A stretch of 58,843 nucleotides of DNA. Origin: Nitrospirales bacterium (GTDB lineage: Bacteria; Nitrospirota; Nitrospiria; Nitrospirales; UBA8639). The stretch covers positions 1-58,843 of the forward strand of contig JAJDBQ010000184.1 in the NCBI GenBank assembly GCA_029261255.1. Reading direction: 5' to 3'. This document shows, piece after piece, positions 45,894 to 55,956 of the stretch; the first letter of the stretch is position 1; each line of letters begins with the position of its first letter. Made by a program: the position numbers and the translations under genes. The notes beneath the pieces were generated by a model that saw only the letters and a list, made by a program, of their open reading frames with translations, made no database searches and was not told the DNA's origin.

Positions 45894-46751
45894 CTAGCGT
45901 TTTTTGAGGTATTTGAGGAATTCGGAGTCTGGTGTGAGCACCATTGTGGTATCTTTCGCAAAGACTTTTTTGTAGGCTTCCATTGTTCGGACAAATTCAA
46001 AAAACGTTGGGTCTTGCTTGTAAGCAGTGGCATAAATTTTATAGGCTTGGGCTTCCCCATTCCCTCGAAGTTCTTGAGATGTCTTATAGGCTTCAGCCAA
46101 GATAATCTCTTTATCTTTCTCAGCTTCAGAGCGGATTTTCTGGGCTTCCTCTTCACCCTCTGCACGGTATTGCTTAGCTTGGCGTTCTCGCTCAGCTTGC
46201 ATTCGTTGGAAAATCGCTTTTTCATTTTGTTCTGGTAAATCGGCGCGTTTGATTCGCACGTCTAGCACTTCTAATCCATACACCGACGCTTTTTCATTGG
46301 ATCGATCGGAGACGAGTTTCATGATGATCGCTCTGTTTGCAGAAACAATTTCTGCCAGTTCATGACGACCTAATTCTACGCGAAGCTCTGAATAGACAAT
46401 GTCATCTAAGCGCTGAAGGGCACCGCGCTGTGTCTGAAAGGCTTGATAGACTTTCAAGGGATCCACAATCCGCCATTTGGCGAAATTGTCGATGACCATG
46501 GATTTTTTATCACTGGTAATAACATCTCTAGCTGGAGCATCATAATCCAGATATCGTTTATCAAAGAATGTGACTTGGTGGTAGAAGGGAATTTTGAATT
46601 TAAGTCCTGGCTCCGTGATGGTCCGTTGCGGTTTCCCCAATGCGACGACAATAGCGGTTTCCGTTAGGTCAACAACGAAAAATGGGGAAAGGCCCAAGGT
46701 AATCAGTAGCCCAAGAACTAAGACGGCCCCAAGGAGGAGATTGCTTTTCAT
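45894..46751 (-). CDS. hflC: Membrane protease modulator HflC
   Basis: 285 residues. An N-terminal membrane anchor (LLLGAVLVLGLLITLGLSPF) is followed by the SPFH/prohibitin domain, with VDLTETAIVVALGKP and VLDVRIKRADLPEQNEKAIFQRM. A long charged coiled coil (ERERQAKQYRAEGEEEAQK) and DTTMVLTPDSEFLKYL at the end are typical. HflC forms a periplasm-facing cage with HflK around FtsH and regulates membrane protein degradation. It overlaps hflK by four bases. Confidence 0.94.
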   Translation of the reverse strand: MKSNLLLGAVLVLGLLITLGLSPFFVVDLTETAIVVALGKPQRTITEPGLKFKIPFYHQVTFFDKRYLDYDAPARDVITSDKKSMVIDNFAKWRIVDPLKVYQAFQTQRGALQRLDDIVYSELRVELGRHELAEIVSANRAIIMKLVSDRSNEKASVYGLEVLDVRIKRADLPEQNEKAIFQRMQAERERQAKQYRAEGEEEAQKIRSEAEKDKEIILAEAYKTSQELRGNGEAQAYKIYATAYKQDPTFFEFVRTMEAYKKVFAKDTTMVLTPDSEFLKYLKKR

Positions 46752-47770
46752 TGTGCTCCACCTCCACTAGTTTTGCCGAGACTCCCTAAAGGAAGATAGG
46801 GCAACACATTTTTCGCGGCATTGGAATCGAGTATAATTTTTTCTGTATTGGACAGGACTTCTTCCATGGTTTCGATATACACGCGTTTGCTAATCACGTC
46901 TTTTCCTTGTTTGTATTCTTTTAATGTTTGCAGGAAGTGATTGGCTTCCCCTTCGGAGCGGCTAATTCTAGATTGAGCGTAGGCTTTGGCTTGATTGATT
47001 TGTTGAGCGGCTTCACCTTTGGCTCTGGGGATTAAATTGTTTCGGAAGCCGTGAGCCTGATTGATGAGTTTTTCTCGATCTTCCTTCGCGCTGGCGACGT
47101 CTTTAAAGGCGCCGGCAACGGCTTCAGGAGGATTGACGTCCTGCAATTGGATGGTCGCAATCTGCACGCCAGTCTGGTATTGATCCAAAATGCCTTGCAG
47201 TAATGTCTGGGCGTTTTGTTGAATTTCTGCTTTGCCAACTGTTAAGGCTTCATCAATCTTACTTTTCCCGATGACTTCGCGCATGGCAGCTTCTGCCGAA
47301 TTATGAATCGTGTTTTCGACGTTGGCGACTTGGTATAGATACTTTTTCGCATCATTAATCTTATATTGAACGATGAATTCGAGTGAGAGAATATTCATGT
47401 CCCCTGTCAGCATCAGTGCTTCGCGAGGAACAAATTGCGTGCGTCCTCGGTCTGTACGGAAGCCAACTTCCACTCGGTGGAGCTTTTCGATTTTTGGTGT
47501 ATCGACCGTTTCAGCAAACGGGATCTTAAAGTGAGGACCAGATTCAACCACACGAACAATGTCGCCAAAGCGTTTGACGAGGCCTTGTTCGTCAGGCGCG
47601 ACGATGAAGACGCATTGCCAGAGCGCCAGGACCGCTATCACAATATAGACGATAGATTTAAAGCCTTTACCTGGAACAAGATTCTTGATTGAATCTTGGG
47701 CTTTGCGCAGGGCGTCATCAAGTGGATCTTGTCCACTACCGCCCCATGGATCTTTAGGTTCCCATGCCAT
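46748..47770 (-). CDS. hflK: Membrane protease modulator HflK
   Basis: 340 residues. The Gly/Asp-rich N-terminus (WEPKDPWGGSGQDPLDD) precedes a single membrane helix (IVYIVIAVLALWQCVFIV). The SPFH domain begins VAPDEQGLVKRFGDIV and contains TGDMNILSLEFIVQYKI and the conserved DVNPPEAVAGAF. The C-terminal coiled coil ends with YIETMEEVLSNTEKIILD. It is co-translated with hflC immediately downstream and forms the HflKC cage. Confidence 0.94.
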   Translation of the reverse strand: MAWEPKDPWGGSGQDPLDDALRKAQDSIKNLVPGKGFKSIVYIVIAVLALWQCVFIVAPDEQGLVKRFGDIVRVVESGPHFKIPFAETVDTPKIEKLHRVEVGFRTDRGRTQFVPREALMLTGDMNILSLEFIVQYKINDAKKYLYQVANVENTIHNSAEAAMREVIGKSKIDEALTVGKAEIQQNAQTLLQGILDQYQTGVQIATIQLQDVNPPEAVAGAFKDVASAKEDREKLINQAHGFRNNLIPRAKGEAAQQINQAKAYAQSRISRSEGEANHFLQTLKEYKQGKDVISKRVYIETMEEVLSNTEKIILDSNAAKNVLPYLPLGSLGKTSGGGAQ

Positions 47771-47929
47771 AAGTTAGTCCTGTTAGGTGAAATCGAGAAA
47801 AAGTGGTGTGTGTGCTGTGCAGTGCAATTCTCGATAACGGTAGCAGAAAAATTTAGTTTGGGCAATAAAAATGAACAAATGCCTCGCTCGCGGCAGCTTT
47901 GTTGTGATGAATAATCGAGTAACCTTTTA

Positions 47930-48541
47930 ATGCCACGCGCTCCCTTGGGAAAAATAAGATCTGTGGACACCGCTCACTATGTGGTGTTTCACAAGCCCTA
48001 TGGCGTGTTATCTAAGTTTACAGATGCTGAAGATCGTCCGACGTTGGCGGCGTATGTGAAGGTGCCGGATGTGTATCCCGCAGGTCGATTGGATATGGAT
48101 AGCGAAGGACTGTTGTTTCTCACGTCTGATGGCGACCTTGCTGCTCGGCTCACGTCGCCCTCGTATAAAGTAGCTAAAACCTATTTAGTTCAGGTGGAGC
48201 GTATTCCTGATGCAGCAGCCCTTGAACGATTGCGGTGCGGGGTGCTCGTGAAGGGGAGGCGGACTCGTCCAGCGAAAGTTCGCCTTCTCTCTCTAGAGCC
48301 TGTTGTTCATCCGCGCTCCGTCCCCATTCGTTTTCGAAAGTCTGTGCCGACGGCGTGGTTACATATTGAGATATCTGAAGGCATGAATCGGCAGATTCGT
48401 CGTATGACTGCCCAGGTGGGGCACCCAACGCTGAGGGTGATTCGCATTGCCATCGGATCTATTACGCTTGGCGATCTTGCACCTGGTGAATGGCGTATTC
48501 CGAATCTCGGGGAAGTCCAGGGTTTGTTGAGGCCCGGTTGA
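47930..48541 (+). CDS. Pseudouridine synthase, RsuA/RluE family
   Basis: 203 residues without an S4 domain, which fits RluE rather than RsuA/RluB. HKPYGVLSKF, the catalytic-Asp motif GRLDMDSEGLLFLTSDG, YLVQV, and EGMNRQIRRM are family signatures. RluE modifies U2457 of 23S rRNA in E. coli; the substrate here is inferred. It is divergent from hflK with 159 bp between the starts and is followed by a 416-bp gap. Confidence 0.9.
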   Translation: MPRAPLGKIRSVDTAHYVVFHKPYGVLSKFTDAEDRPTLAAYVKVPDVYPAGRLDMDSEGLLFLTSDGDLAARLTSPSYKVAKTYLVQVERIPDAAALERLRCGVLVKGRRTRPAKVRLLSLEPVVHPRSVPIRFRKSVPTAWLHIEISEGMNRQIRRMTAQVGHPTLRVIRIAIGSITLGDLAPGEWRIPNLGEVQGLLRPG

Positions 48542-48957
48542 GATGGTAATGGTCTTAGAGGCTAAAGGGTCTACGGCCATACGTCTTGAGAGCGCCTAAT
48601 GAATTCATGGCCTATAAGGGTAAATACCTTGAACATTAATCTCTGGACAGGTACAATACACACCTTCTTTGCTTGCAACATTTAGTATAGCCCATTCGTT
48701 AGGGGTACTATATGTAACTTTAATTATACGGTACCAATATTTTTCTGACCTATTTGCATAATCCCCCACATCTTTTATCTTCCAACTAGCGGGCCTTCTT
48801 TACAGTGGATATGATTCGGTGTGTATGAGTTGAGCGATAGTTATGTGAGTAAGAAGAACGATAGAAGTTCTTATTTTTCAGGATCTTAGGACATAGTTTA
48901 GTTTTATGACGACTCCTTTAAGTTCCTTCTCTTTCAAATAATGGAGATCTATTCAAC
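48542..48957. other. Gap upstream of the pyrophosphatase gene
   Basis: 416 bp, AT-rich in its right half. It must contain the promoter for the pyrophosphatase, whose GGAG lies 11 bp before the ATG. I see no tRNA, repeat or strong hairpin. Confidence 0.5.
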
Positions 48958-51099
48958 ATGGCGGTAACGATAATTCTGGCTCTCTCACTTATGGGATTGG
49001 TCATCGCGTTTTATTACTCTTCATCAGTCAATAAAATTCCTATTGATATGGGTGTCGAAGATCAGGACACCAAGTTGCGCTTGGCGAAGATCCATTCGGC
49101 CATTGCCAATGGAGCTATGGCATTCCTCAAGCAGGAATATAAATTCATGGCTATTTTCATGGTGGTCTTTGCGGCGATCATCGCCGTGCTCATCGATGAT
49201 CATCATACGGATTACGTGAATGAAGGAATATATACCGCTATCGCATTCATCTTTGGCGCCATCATTTCGATTGCTTCGGGCTTCATCGGGATGAAGATTG
49301 CGGTACAGGGCAATGTGCGTACTACGGTCTCGGCCAATAAATCGCTCTCCGAGGCCTTTAATGTTGCACTACATTCGGGCTCAGTGATGGGCTTTGCATT
49401 GGTCAGCTTAGCTGGCTTAGGGCTCCTCCTCATCTACCTCGGTCTAGCTGCAATCATGCCGGCACAACTCCCGACGCATATTTTGATGGAAGTCATTGCT
49501 GGCTTCGGTCTTGGTGGTTCGTCCATTGCCTTATTTGCCAGAGTGGGTGGCGGAATTTTTACAAAAGCCGCTGATGTTGGTGCTGATTTGGTTGGTAAAG
49601 TTGAGGCGGGGATTCCGGAGGACGATCCTCGGAACCCTGCGGTGATTGCCGATAACGTTGGCGATAATGTCGGTGATGTGGCCGGAATGGGTGCCGACTT
49701 ATTTGGATCCTGTGCTGAGAGTACCTGCGCCGCCATGGTTATTAGTGCTGTGGCCTTTTCCGGCATGGTCGATGCGTTGCTGTACCCCATTGTCATTACT
49801 GCCATCGGGATTCCCGTGAGCTTTCTCACCATGATGATGATTAAGGTGGATTCTGAAGATCAGGTTGCCCCAGCGTTGAAAAAAATGCTGATTGTTTCCA
49901 GTGTGATCATGGGAATTGTCATGTTCTTTGTGACCAAGATGCTGATCCCCGATACCTTTGAAATCGGAGGCGAGACCTATACCGATTTGGGTGTCTATTT
50001 TTGTTTCCTGACTGGCCTCATTGCAGGTCTGGTCGTGGGGTTGATGACTGAATACTACACATCCCATGATTACGCTCCTGTGAGAGAAGTCGCAAAATCC
50101 TGTGAAACGGGTTCGGCCACAAATATTATCTTTGGCCTGGCCCTTGGTTATAAGAGTGCAGTGGGGCCCTATTTAGCCATTGGTTTAGCCATCTATATTC
50201 CGTGGATATTGGCAGGGATGTACGGTGTGGCCATTGCCTCTCTTGGTATGTTGGGCACACTAGCCATTGCATTGACGATTGATGCCTATGGACCTGTTTC
50301 TGATAACGCTGGTGGTATTGCTGAGATGGCCGGGATGCCAGAGCACGTACGGCAACGGACAGACGTCCTGGATGCCGCTGGGAATACCACAGCGGCCATC
50401 GGGAAAGGCTTTGCCATTGGAGCAGCGATTCTCACATCGCTGGCGCTCTTTGCGGCGTTTCTTACTCGGGCAGATTTATTGCTCAAGGAGAAGAATGGCC
50501 CAGAGTATGATCTTTTGGGCAGCATTAATTTGCTCGATCCCTTGGTCTTTACGGGTTTGTTTATTGGTGCGGTGTTACCGTCGTATTTTTCCGCCATGAC
50601 GATGAAGTCGGTCGGGACAGCTGCCTACGAGATGATTGAAGAAGTCCGACGTCAGTTCCGCACCATTCCAGGCCTGATGGAGGGGAAAGCCGAAGCCGAT
50701 CATGAGCAATGTGTCGCCATTTCAACTAAGGCTGCACTGAAGGAAATGATTGCGCCAGGTATTTTGATCATGGGGACGCCTCTAGTCACAGGATTTCTGT
50801 TTGATATTCAAGCGCTCGCCGGAGTGCTCGCTGGGTCTCTAGTCGCCGGTGGCGTCATGGCTATCTCCGCATCCAATAGTGGCGGTGCGTGGGATAATGC
50901 GAAAAAATATATTGAAGCCGGCAATTTGGGTGGGAAGGGTACTGACATTCATAAAGCAGCGGTGGTTGGTGATACCGTTGGAGACCCGCTTAAAGATACT
51001 TCAGGGCCTTCGTTGAATATCCTGATAAAACTTTCGGCTATTTTGTCTCTGGTGTTTGTCCCGTTTTTTGTGCAGTACGGTGGTATCTTGGTCCGGTAA
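48958..51099 (+). CDS. hppA: Membrane-bound ion-pumping pyrophosphatase
   Basis: 713 residues with about 16 membrane helices. The pyrophosphate site [23 protein letters not shown] and DNVGDNVGD are present, plus the second acidic cluster [22 protein letters not shown] at 475-484 has Ala where K+-independent enzymes have Lys, so this is the K+-stimulated type. The enzyme hydrolyses PPi from biosynthesis and pumps H+ (or Na+; not decidable here) out of the cytoplasm. It saves energy in slow-growing autotrophs. It is monocistronic by spacing. Confidence 0.96.
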   Translation: MAVTIILALSLMGLVIAFYYSSSVNKIPIDMGVEDQDTKLRLAKIHSAIANGAMAFLKQEYKFMAIFMVVFAAIIAVLIDDHHTDYVNEGIYTAIAFIFGAIISIASGFIGMKIAVQGNVRTTVSANKSLSEAFNVALHSGSVMGFALVSLAGLGLLLIYLGLAAIMPAQLPTHILMEVIAGFGLGGSSIALFARVGGGIFTKAADVGADLVGKVEAGIPEDDPRNPAVIADNVGDNVGDVAGMGADLFGSCAESTCAAMVISAVAFSGMVDALLYPIVITAIGIPVSFLTMMMIKVDSEDQVAPALKKMLIVSSVIMGIVMFFVTKMLIPDTFEIGGETYTDLGVYFCFLTGLIAGLVVGLMTEYYTSHDYAPVREVAKSCETGSATNIIFGLALGYKSAVGPYLAIGLAIYIPWILAGMYGVAIASLGMLGTLAIALTIDAYGPVSDNAGGIAEMAGMPEHVRQRTDVLDAAGNTTAAIGKGFAIGAAILTSLALFAAFLTRADLLLKEKNGPEYDLLGSINLLDPLVFTGLFIGAVLPSYFSAMTMKSVGTAAYEMIEEVRRQFRTIPGLMEGKAEADHEQCVAISTKAALKEMIAPGILIMGTPLVTGFLFDIQALAGVLAGSLVAGGVMAISASNSGGAWDNAKKYIEAGNLGGKGTDIHKAAVVGDTVGDPLKDTSGPSLNILIKLSAILSLVFVPFFVQYGGILVR

Positions 51100-51592
51100 T
51101 TATTTGGTGAAAATTCTGATAGTTTCCTGAATTTCTACGTGTCTGTCCTTGTGCTCCTATGAGGGGTGGCGATGCTGGTGAATTTTTACGGATTCACCAA
51201 CATCAGTCATTCAGGTAAAGAGAAAAGCCATTACTATTATTTCTGCTGTCTTCATTATTTTTCTGCTTGGGTTATTATTCTTCATATTCTTCATTCCGTT
51301 TTCATCCCCTTTACGGGGGGGAGGCCATGGTTTTTTGAATGTGGTCGCTCCTCGTGTCATTCAATTTCTTAGAAAAAAGTGTGATGTTTCAACATCTCAG
51401 CTGCTGAAGATCTAGGCAAAAAGGTGTGCGGGTGCTGTGTGAGGCCTTTTTAGCCAGATCTTTGATTGGAAGTCTCTGAGAGCGTTGCAAGCGAAGGCTG
51501 AGGCAGCTGCGCTATGTCGTGGCAGTTCGTTGTCCCACCTGATACTCAGGTGGAGTGCACAGATAGAGGTCGGGAAAGGAACGACTATTTTT
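51100..51592. other. Gap between pyrophosphatase and kinase genes
   Basis: 493 bp. Besides the hairpin at 51171-51204 it holds a small CCCC-TTTAC-GGGG stem near 51307-51319 and no supported gene. The kinase frame opens at a TTG (51485), but the upstream part is not kinase-like. Confidence 0.45.
51171..51204 (+). terminator. Hairpin downstream of hppA
   Basis: GATGCTGGTGAAT (51171-51183) pairs with ATTCACCAACATC (51192-51204) with one mismatch, 72 bp after the hppA stop. It has no T-run after it but does contain a T-run in the loop. It is a reasonable 3'-end structure. Confidence 0.5.
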
Positions 51593-52420
51593 ATGGATAC
51601 ACCGAGTCGACCAGACAAGCCGTTATCTCCTCAAACTGGCCAGACCCAAGAGGCGTTACCAGAGGATATGGAAACGTTGATGCACGTCATTTCCCATGAC
51701 TTGCGTGCTCCCATTGTCACAATTCAAGGTTTTTGCCAGGAACTCACCATGGCTTGTGATCGTCTGAAGACGCTGTTTGAGGAAGAAGCGATGTCTGATG
51801 CGGTCCGAAAGCATGTGAATCCCTTGGTGACAGAAGATATTCCAGAGGCCGTGCGGTTTATCCGGGCAGGGGCCGACAGTGTCAATTCGGTGACCTCTGG
51901 GATTCTTCGATTTATTCGACTTGGACAAATAGATATTCAATGGGAACGCTTAGATGTGAATACCTTGATGATGGGTATCATCTCGTCCATGGAATTTCAA
52001 CTGAAGAAGAAGGGTGTGGTTCTACAGATCCGAGATCTCCCAGATTGTATGGGTGATGAAGTCTTAGTGACGCAGGTGTTTGCCAACCTGATTGATAATG
52101 CGCAGAAGTATCTCGACCCGTCGCGTCCGGGTGAAATCACGGTTTCTGCAAGGACCATGGATGGACGGGAAGTATATACCATCACCGATAATGGTATTGG
52201 GATTCCCCTCGAGCAGCATGCTCGAATTTTTCAAGTGTTTCACCGTCTGGCCCCTCAACACGAAAAAGGAGACGGGTTGGGATTAGCCATTGTGCAGAGG
52301 ATTATTGATCGGCATCAGGGCAAGATTGAAGTTGAATCGTTGCCAGGGAACGGGACAAGTTTCCATGTGTCCCTACCACGAGCAATTGATGTTGAAGGAG
52401 GAGGACATCATGAATCCTGA
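51593..52420 (+). CDS. Sensor-less histidine kinase
   Basis: 275 residues from the ATG at 51593. There is no membrane helix and no sensor domain: the HisKA box starts at once with phosphorylated His35 in HVISHDLRAPI. The ATPase domain has NLIDNAQKYL (N box), DNGIGIP, and GDGLGLAIVQRI (G2). It may act as a soluble kinase with input from an unlinked protein. The response-regulator gene overlaps its end by 11 bp. The ribosome-binding site (AAAGGA) is 10-13 bp upstream, so the exact start is less certain. Confidence 0.88.
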   Translation: MDTPSRPDKPLSPQTGQTQEALPEDMETLMHVISHDLRAPIVTIQGFCQELTMACDRLKTLFEEEAMSDAVRKHVNPLVTEDIPEAVRFIRAGADSVNSVTSGILRFIRLGQIDIQWERLDVNTLMMGIISSMEFQLKKKGVVLQIRDLPDCMGDEVLVTQVFANLIDNAQKYLDPSRPGEITVSARTMDGREVYTITDNGIGIPLEQHARIFQVFHRLAPQHEKGDGLGLAIVQRIIDRHQGKIEVESLPGNGTSFHVSLPRAIDVEGGGHHES

Positions 52421-52877
52421 CACGACGGTATTGATCGCAGAGGATGATGACGGACATGCTGCGCTTATTGAGAAAAATCTACGACGGGCTGGGATGGAGA
52501 AGCCCTGTCATCGTTTGAGAGATGGGCAGGAAACGTTGGATTATTTTCTCGGTCATGGCAACGTGCTGCCGGGGAAAGTGGCGCACCACTGTCTCTTGCT
52601 TCTTGATATCAACCTGCCTGGAATTGATGGAATTGAAGTGTTGAGAATAATGAAAGAACATGAATCCTTGAAAAAAATTCCGGTCTTGATGCTATCCACG
52701 ACCGATGATCCTCATGAAGTCGAAGCCTGTCATTCCCTTGGATGTAATTTCTATCTCACCAAGCCTACCGAACCCGAGGCCTTTGCACAGGCCATCATCT
52801 GTTTAGGTTCATTTTTAGACATCGTCACGATCCCAACAGTTCGACTGAACTCCCCCTCAAATCTTTCTATGAATTAG
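52410..52877 (+). CDS. Single-domain response regulator (Rcp1-like)
   Basis: 155 residues from the ATG at 52410, which has a strong GGAGGAGG upstream. The receiver domain has acidic residues EDDD at 11-14, phosphorylated Asp66 in LLLLDINLPG, and Lys in FYLTKPTEPEAF. There is no output domain. The insertion between strands resembles Rcp1-type regulators that pair with phytochrome-like kinases. It overlaps the kinase gene, so the two are a pair; the output must be by protein contact or relay. Confidence 0.9.
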   Translation: MNPDTTVLIAEDDDGHAALIEKNLRRAGMEKPCHRLRDGQETLDYFLGHGNVLPGKVAHHCLLLLDINLPGIDGIEVLRIMKEHESLKKIPVLMLSTTDDPHEVEACHSLGCNFYLTKPTEPEAFAQAIICLGSFLDIVTIPTVRLNSPSNLSMN

Positions 52878-53004
52878 TGAATGCCGTAAGCTCTTGTGAG
52901 GCTTGGCTCGAGTTTCCAGAAAAACGTGGGGATTAGGGAGGGTTGGAACATGACGTTTCTCATGGACAAATGTGCCCTCAGTTGTTTTGGATATGAGGCG
53001 CTTT

Positions 53005-53193
53005 GGGGCTGTTCAAAAAAGTTGTTCAGCAAGGCCGCAGACACATTTAGTCGCGGAGGGTACCTTTCGTACTTGAGTACCGGAATTTGACGACCTGCCA
53101 GCACGAAGCCGCACCGGCTGCTTGCGCGCCAAAGCTGGCTCCAGCGGCGAGCGCGAAGGCAGGGAACGCTGCTGGCGTCTTTTTTCAACAGAC
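53005..53193 (-). repeat. Dispersed inverted-end repeat element, copy 3
   Basis: About 189 bp, in the opposite orientation to copies 1 and 2. The ends GGCTGTTCAAAAAAG and CTTTTTTCAACAGAC pair as inverted repeats. Read on the minus strand it shares GCGGCCTTGCTGaACaAC, GTACTCAAGTAC, and GCAGGTCG with the others. It lies in the gap after the receiver gene. Confidence 0.8.
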
Positions 53194-53240
53194 TGGTGGT
53201 GTAAATTGTGTGGAAGTGTGGTGTGAGGAATCTGCTGCGT

Positions 53241-53270
53241 CTAATCCAGAAATATGAATTTCTGGATTAG
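53241..53270. terminator. 13-bp perfect inverted repeat
   Basis: CTAATCCAGAAAT, loop ATGA, ATTTCTGGATTAG. It lies between converging genes (receiver on plus, transposase remnant on minus), so a bidirectional transcript end is likely. No T-run follows. A mobile-element end is an alternative. Confidence 0.5.
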
Positions 53271-53305
53271 AGAAGCATGAAAGAACGCGCTACAAAAGAG
53301 AGACG

Positions 53306-53770
53306 CTAGCGGTGGCGTCGGGCTAGCCCGGACCACTGTGCATGGTGTCGTTCAGTCTTTTGCTTTGTGGGTAAGCTGCTTTTTCCCTTATATTTCCAAC
53401 CGAGTGCGCGTAAAATCCGACTGACGTGATCAGGGTGATACTTCACACCGAAAGATCGACGAATGATCGTGCCAACTCGTTGGCACGTCCATTGATCAGC
53501 TCGTAAGTTCGCGGCTCTTGGCCCTTGCTTGAGAATCTGGAGAAGATCTTGGCGTTGCTTGGCCGAGAGGCGTGAAGGACGTCCTGTATGAGGTTTCGAC
53601 TTCAGCGCATTCTTTCCACCTTCTTCAAGGGCATCTTTCCATCGTTTGACGGAAGATGGAGCCGCCCCAATCGTTCGAGCAACTTCTCGGATTCCTTGGC
53701 CTTTGGTCAATAAGCTGGCAGCTAACCGGCGTCTGGCTTCTAATTTTTTTGCACTGCCTTTTGGTCGCAT
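53306..53770 (-). mobile_element. IS630-like transposase, helix-turn-helix part only
   Basis: 154 residues from MRPKGSAKKLEARRRL at 53770 (a longer frame opens at 53854). The product has an HTH (GIREVARTIGAAPSSVKRW), a Pro/Arg linker (HTGRPSRLSAKQRQ), and a second winged-helix part (CQRVGTIIRRSFGVKYHPDHVSRIL). This is the N-terminal ORF of IS630-family transposases. The DDE catalytic ORF that should follow is absent; only 36 bp separate its stop from the palindrome. It is therefore a truncated insertion-sequence remnant or a domesticated DNA-binding protein. Confidence 0.75.
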
Positions 53771-53925
53771 ACAGACATTAATCGGAAAGATAGGGAGGAC
53801 ACTTGAGGGCTCATTGAGTGTGGTAGAAAAAATTTCACATGCTGGTGTTCCCAACAGACGGACAAATCAATGTGGCTAGAAACACGAGAAGGAAAGAACG
53901 CTGAAGAAGGAATTGTTGAACGACG

Positions 53926-54492
53926 CTAGGGGAGGCGCTCTGATGAAGCATTTGCCTGATGAAGCACGGCTGGGTTGCTCATGCCATAAATAGAAGTAGA
54001 GCCTTCTACACGAGCGAAAATTCCTGGAGAACGGATGTCGCCATACGCATTGTTGGAGGATACCGTCAATCCAGAAACTCGTTCCTCCGGAGAAAAGCTG
54101 ATGGCGCCCGACGGGGTGTGCTTGGATCTTTGTCTCCAGATTTCGATTGCACCGAAAAAAGGAATGTATTGGAAAGGAGTGATTGTTTGTTCGTTGCTAG
54201 AATAGCCTAAAGATTCAATCTGCCTTCCTTCTATTGAGCCAAATTGTACGTCGTCCGGTACGCCAAATCTTGAGGCAACCTCTTTGACTGGTGTCACTCC
54301 AATACGCATAGGAGCGAAGTTATGAGAGGTGTCAAATGCAGAATACTGACTTTCGGCAGATTCTGATAGCCAGTTGCTGGCACCGACACATCCTGTGAGA
54401 AGCACACTGTACAGACACCACATTCCAATTTGTACGAGTGACGGAGATAGAAAAGATTGGCTTCGTCCCGTTGAGATTTTGGTTTCAGTCAT
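53926..54492 (-). CDS. Lipoprotein, unknown function
   Basis: 188 residues. The N-terminus has a hydrophobic stretch with a lipobox (LLTGC, Cys about residue 35). The mature part contains IGVTPVKEVASRFGVPDDVQFG, which resembles the SmpA/OmlA-like helix found in small outer-membrane lipoproteins. The remainder is unrecognised. It is the last of two minus-strand envelope genes, 43 bp downstream of the lipase-like gene. Confidence 0.65.
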   Translation of the reverse strand: MTETKISTGRSQSFLSPSLVQIGMWCLYSVLLTGCVGASNWLSESAESQYSAFDTSHNFAPMRIGVTPVKEVASRFGVPDDVQFGSIEGRQIESLGYSSNEQTITPFQYIPFFGAIEIWRQRSKHTPSGAISFSPEERVSGLTVSSNNAYGDIRSPGIFARVEGSTSIYGMSNPAVLHQANASSERLP

Positions 54493-54535
54493 AGCAGCAT
54501 TGAAGTGTCATAGTGAAAAAAGATTGGCTGAGACA

Positions 54536-55840
54536 TCATTCTCGATTAGCGAATTCTGTTAATAGTGTACCAATTTTTTTAATAGCATGTTGTGAACGTA
54601 GAATACCGTCATGGGTTTCATTGAATCCGATGGTCTTAATGGCCGAATCCTGAGCTTCCAGCTTTAATTGACTCACCAAGGAGACCGTTCCGTCATCATT
54701 GCCATTCGTGAACGGATTGTGTCCACCTTTGAAGCTAAAGAACAAATAATAGTCAACATGATCTGATAATGGTGTGGCAAAAAGTTCCCGTTGAAAGGGA
54801 CTATTGGGAATCATATCAATCCAAGACGGGATGACGGCAGGTGCATGATCCACGCCGATTTGAGCCGCCTGGTGTCCGCCCCATGGGGTAGAGAGCGTCA
54901 GGAAGAGTACCTGTAGTTTTTGATTCACATCTTTTTTCACAATAGTATTCACCAATGATCGAGAAACGAGCCCTCCCATACTATGGGCCACCACCACGAC
55001 TTTCTTGAATTTATCTTGCACATAAACCTTGCTGAGCGACCGAACGAGAAATTCCGTACACATGTTGAGCCGAAGACCTGATGGATAAAAGAAGAGCCAG
55101 GGTTGAAAGCGTGTCCGGTCTAAGCGTTGGATGATCGAGGTCCAGTGCTCAGGATTACCGCCAACGCCGTGAATGAATATCAGGGGGATTTTCTCTGGAT
55201 CGAAGGGTTCAAGAAAGAAAACTCCTCCCCCGACTTTACGGAGAAACTTAATGGGCCGCCATAATCCTAACTGACCATTCTTCTTGGAAAATCTTTTATC
55301 TTTAAGTGTGACGATTTCTCCGGCTTGAACTCTCGGTAAATCGAGTTGCGCTGTTGTCGCTGGTGAAGTCAGATCAGGTGCTTCGGTCAGCGTGACGGCG
55401 TCCGGATGCTTGAGAGTCAGATTCAGGTCAAAGCGATCTTCATCTTGCTTGATGGAAATAACCGTTGAGCCATCAACATAGCTAGCATATTCAGTAGGTT
55501 GGTACACTAAATCTTCATTGGTATCTTCAAATGCGGCAATAAGGTATTGCCCCGGTAAACGAATAAAGGTGAACGTGCCAGGACTGTGATGGATAGAATA
55601 GGCGACGAGTTTCTTTTCATTGCCTAGAATTTGATACAGCACGACGATTAAGGGTTTCTTTTGAGGGGAAGGATTGGAAATGGTTCCTTGGAGGATTGAT
55701 GTTTGATCGAGAATAGCGACTTCTTTTTATAATTTCTTAAAAGCACAACCCGAAAAAAGTACCACCACAATGCCCAAGACGACCATGCGAAAAAAATGAA
55801 TCAGGTGAGATTTCGGCAGAGAGCAGCGGGAGTGATTCAT
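54536..55840 (-). pseudogene. Lipoprotein lipase/esterase (alpha/beta hydrolase) with an in-frame stop
   Basis: The intact frame of 368 codons (54536-55642) holds PLIFIHGVGGNPEHW and the nucleophile motif AHSMGGLVSRSL, as in PGAP1-like lipases. Upstream in the same frame an ATG at 55840 opens a lipoprotein signal ending GIVVVLFSGCAF, then a TAA at 55727-55729 interrupts it, and the frame resumes EVAILDQTSILQGTI. One base change would restore a single lipoprotein of about 434 residues. Either the gene is a pseudogene, the stop is a sequencing error, or the shorter cytoplasmic form is made. Confidence 0.65.
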
Positions 55841-55956
55841 GGAAATGATTACTTGAGAATTAGCGTTTATCGTTCTGAGCCACTAACCAACTTTCATTTA
55901 CCATAGGGAACAAAAAAATTGTAGGCTAATTCACAGAAAGCCAATTTGACCGCAGG

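Larger units (their letters stand above)
52878..53305. other. Gap holding repeat copy 3 and a strong palindrome
   Basis: 428 bp between the receiver gene and an IS remnant. It contains repeat copy 3 (53005-53193) and the 13-bp inverted repeat at 53241-53270. No gene is supported. Confidence 0.6.
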
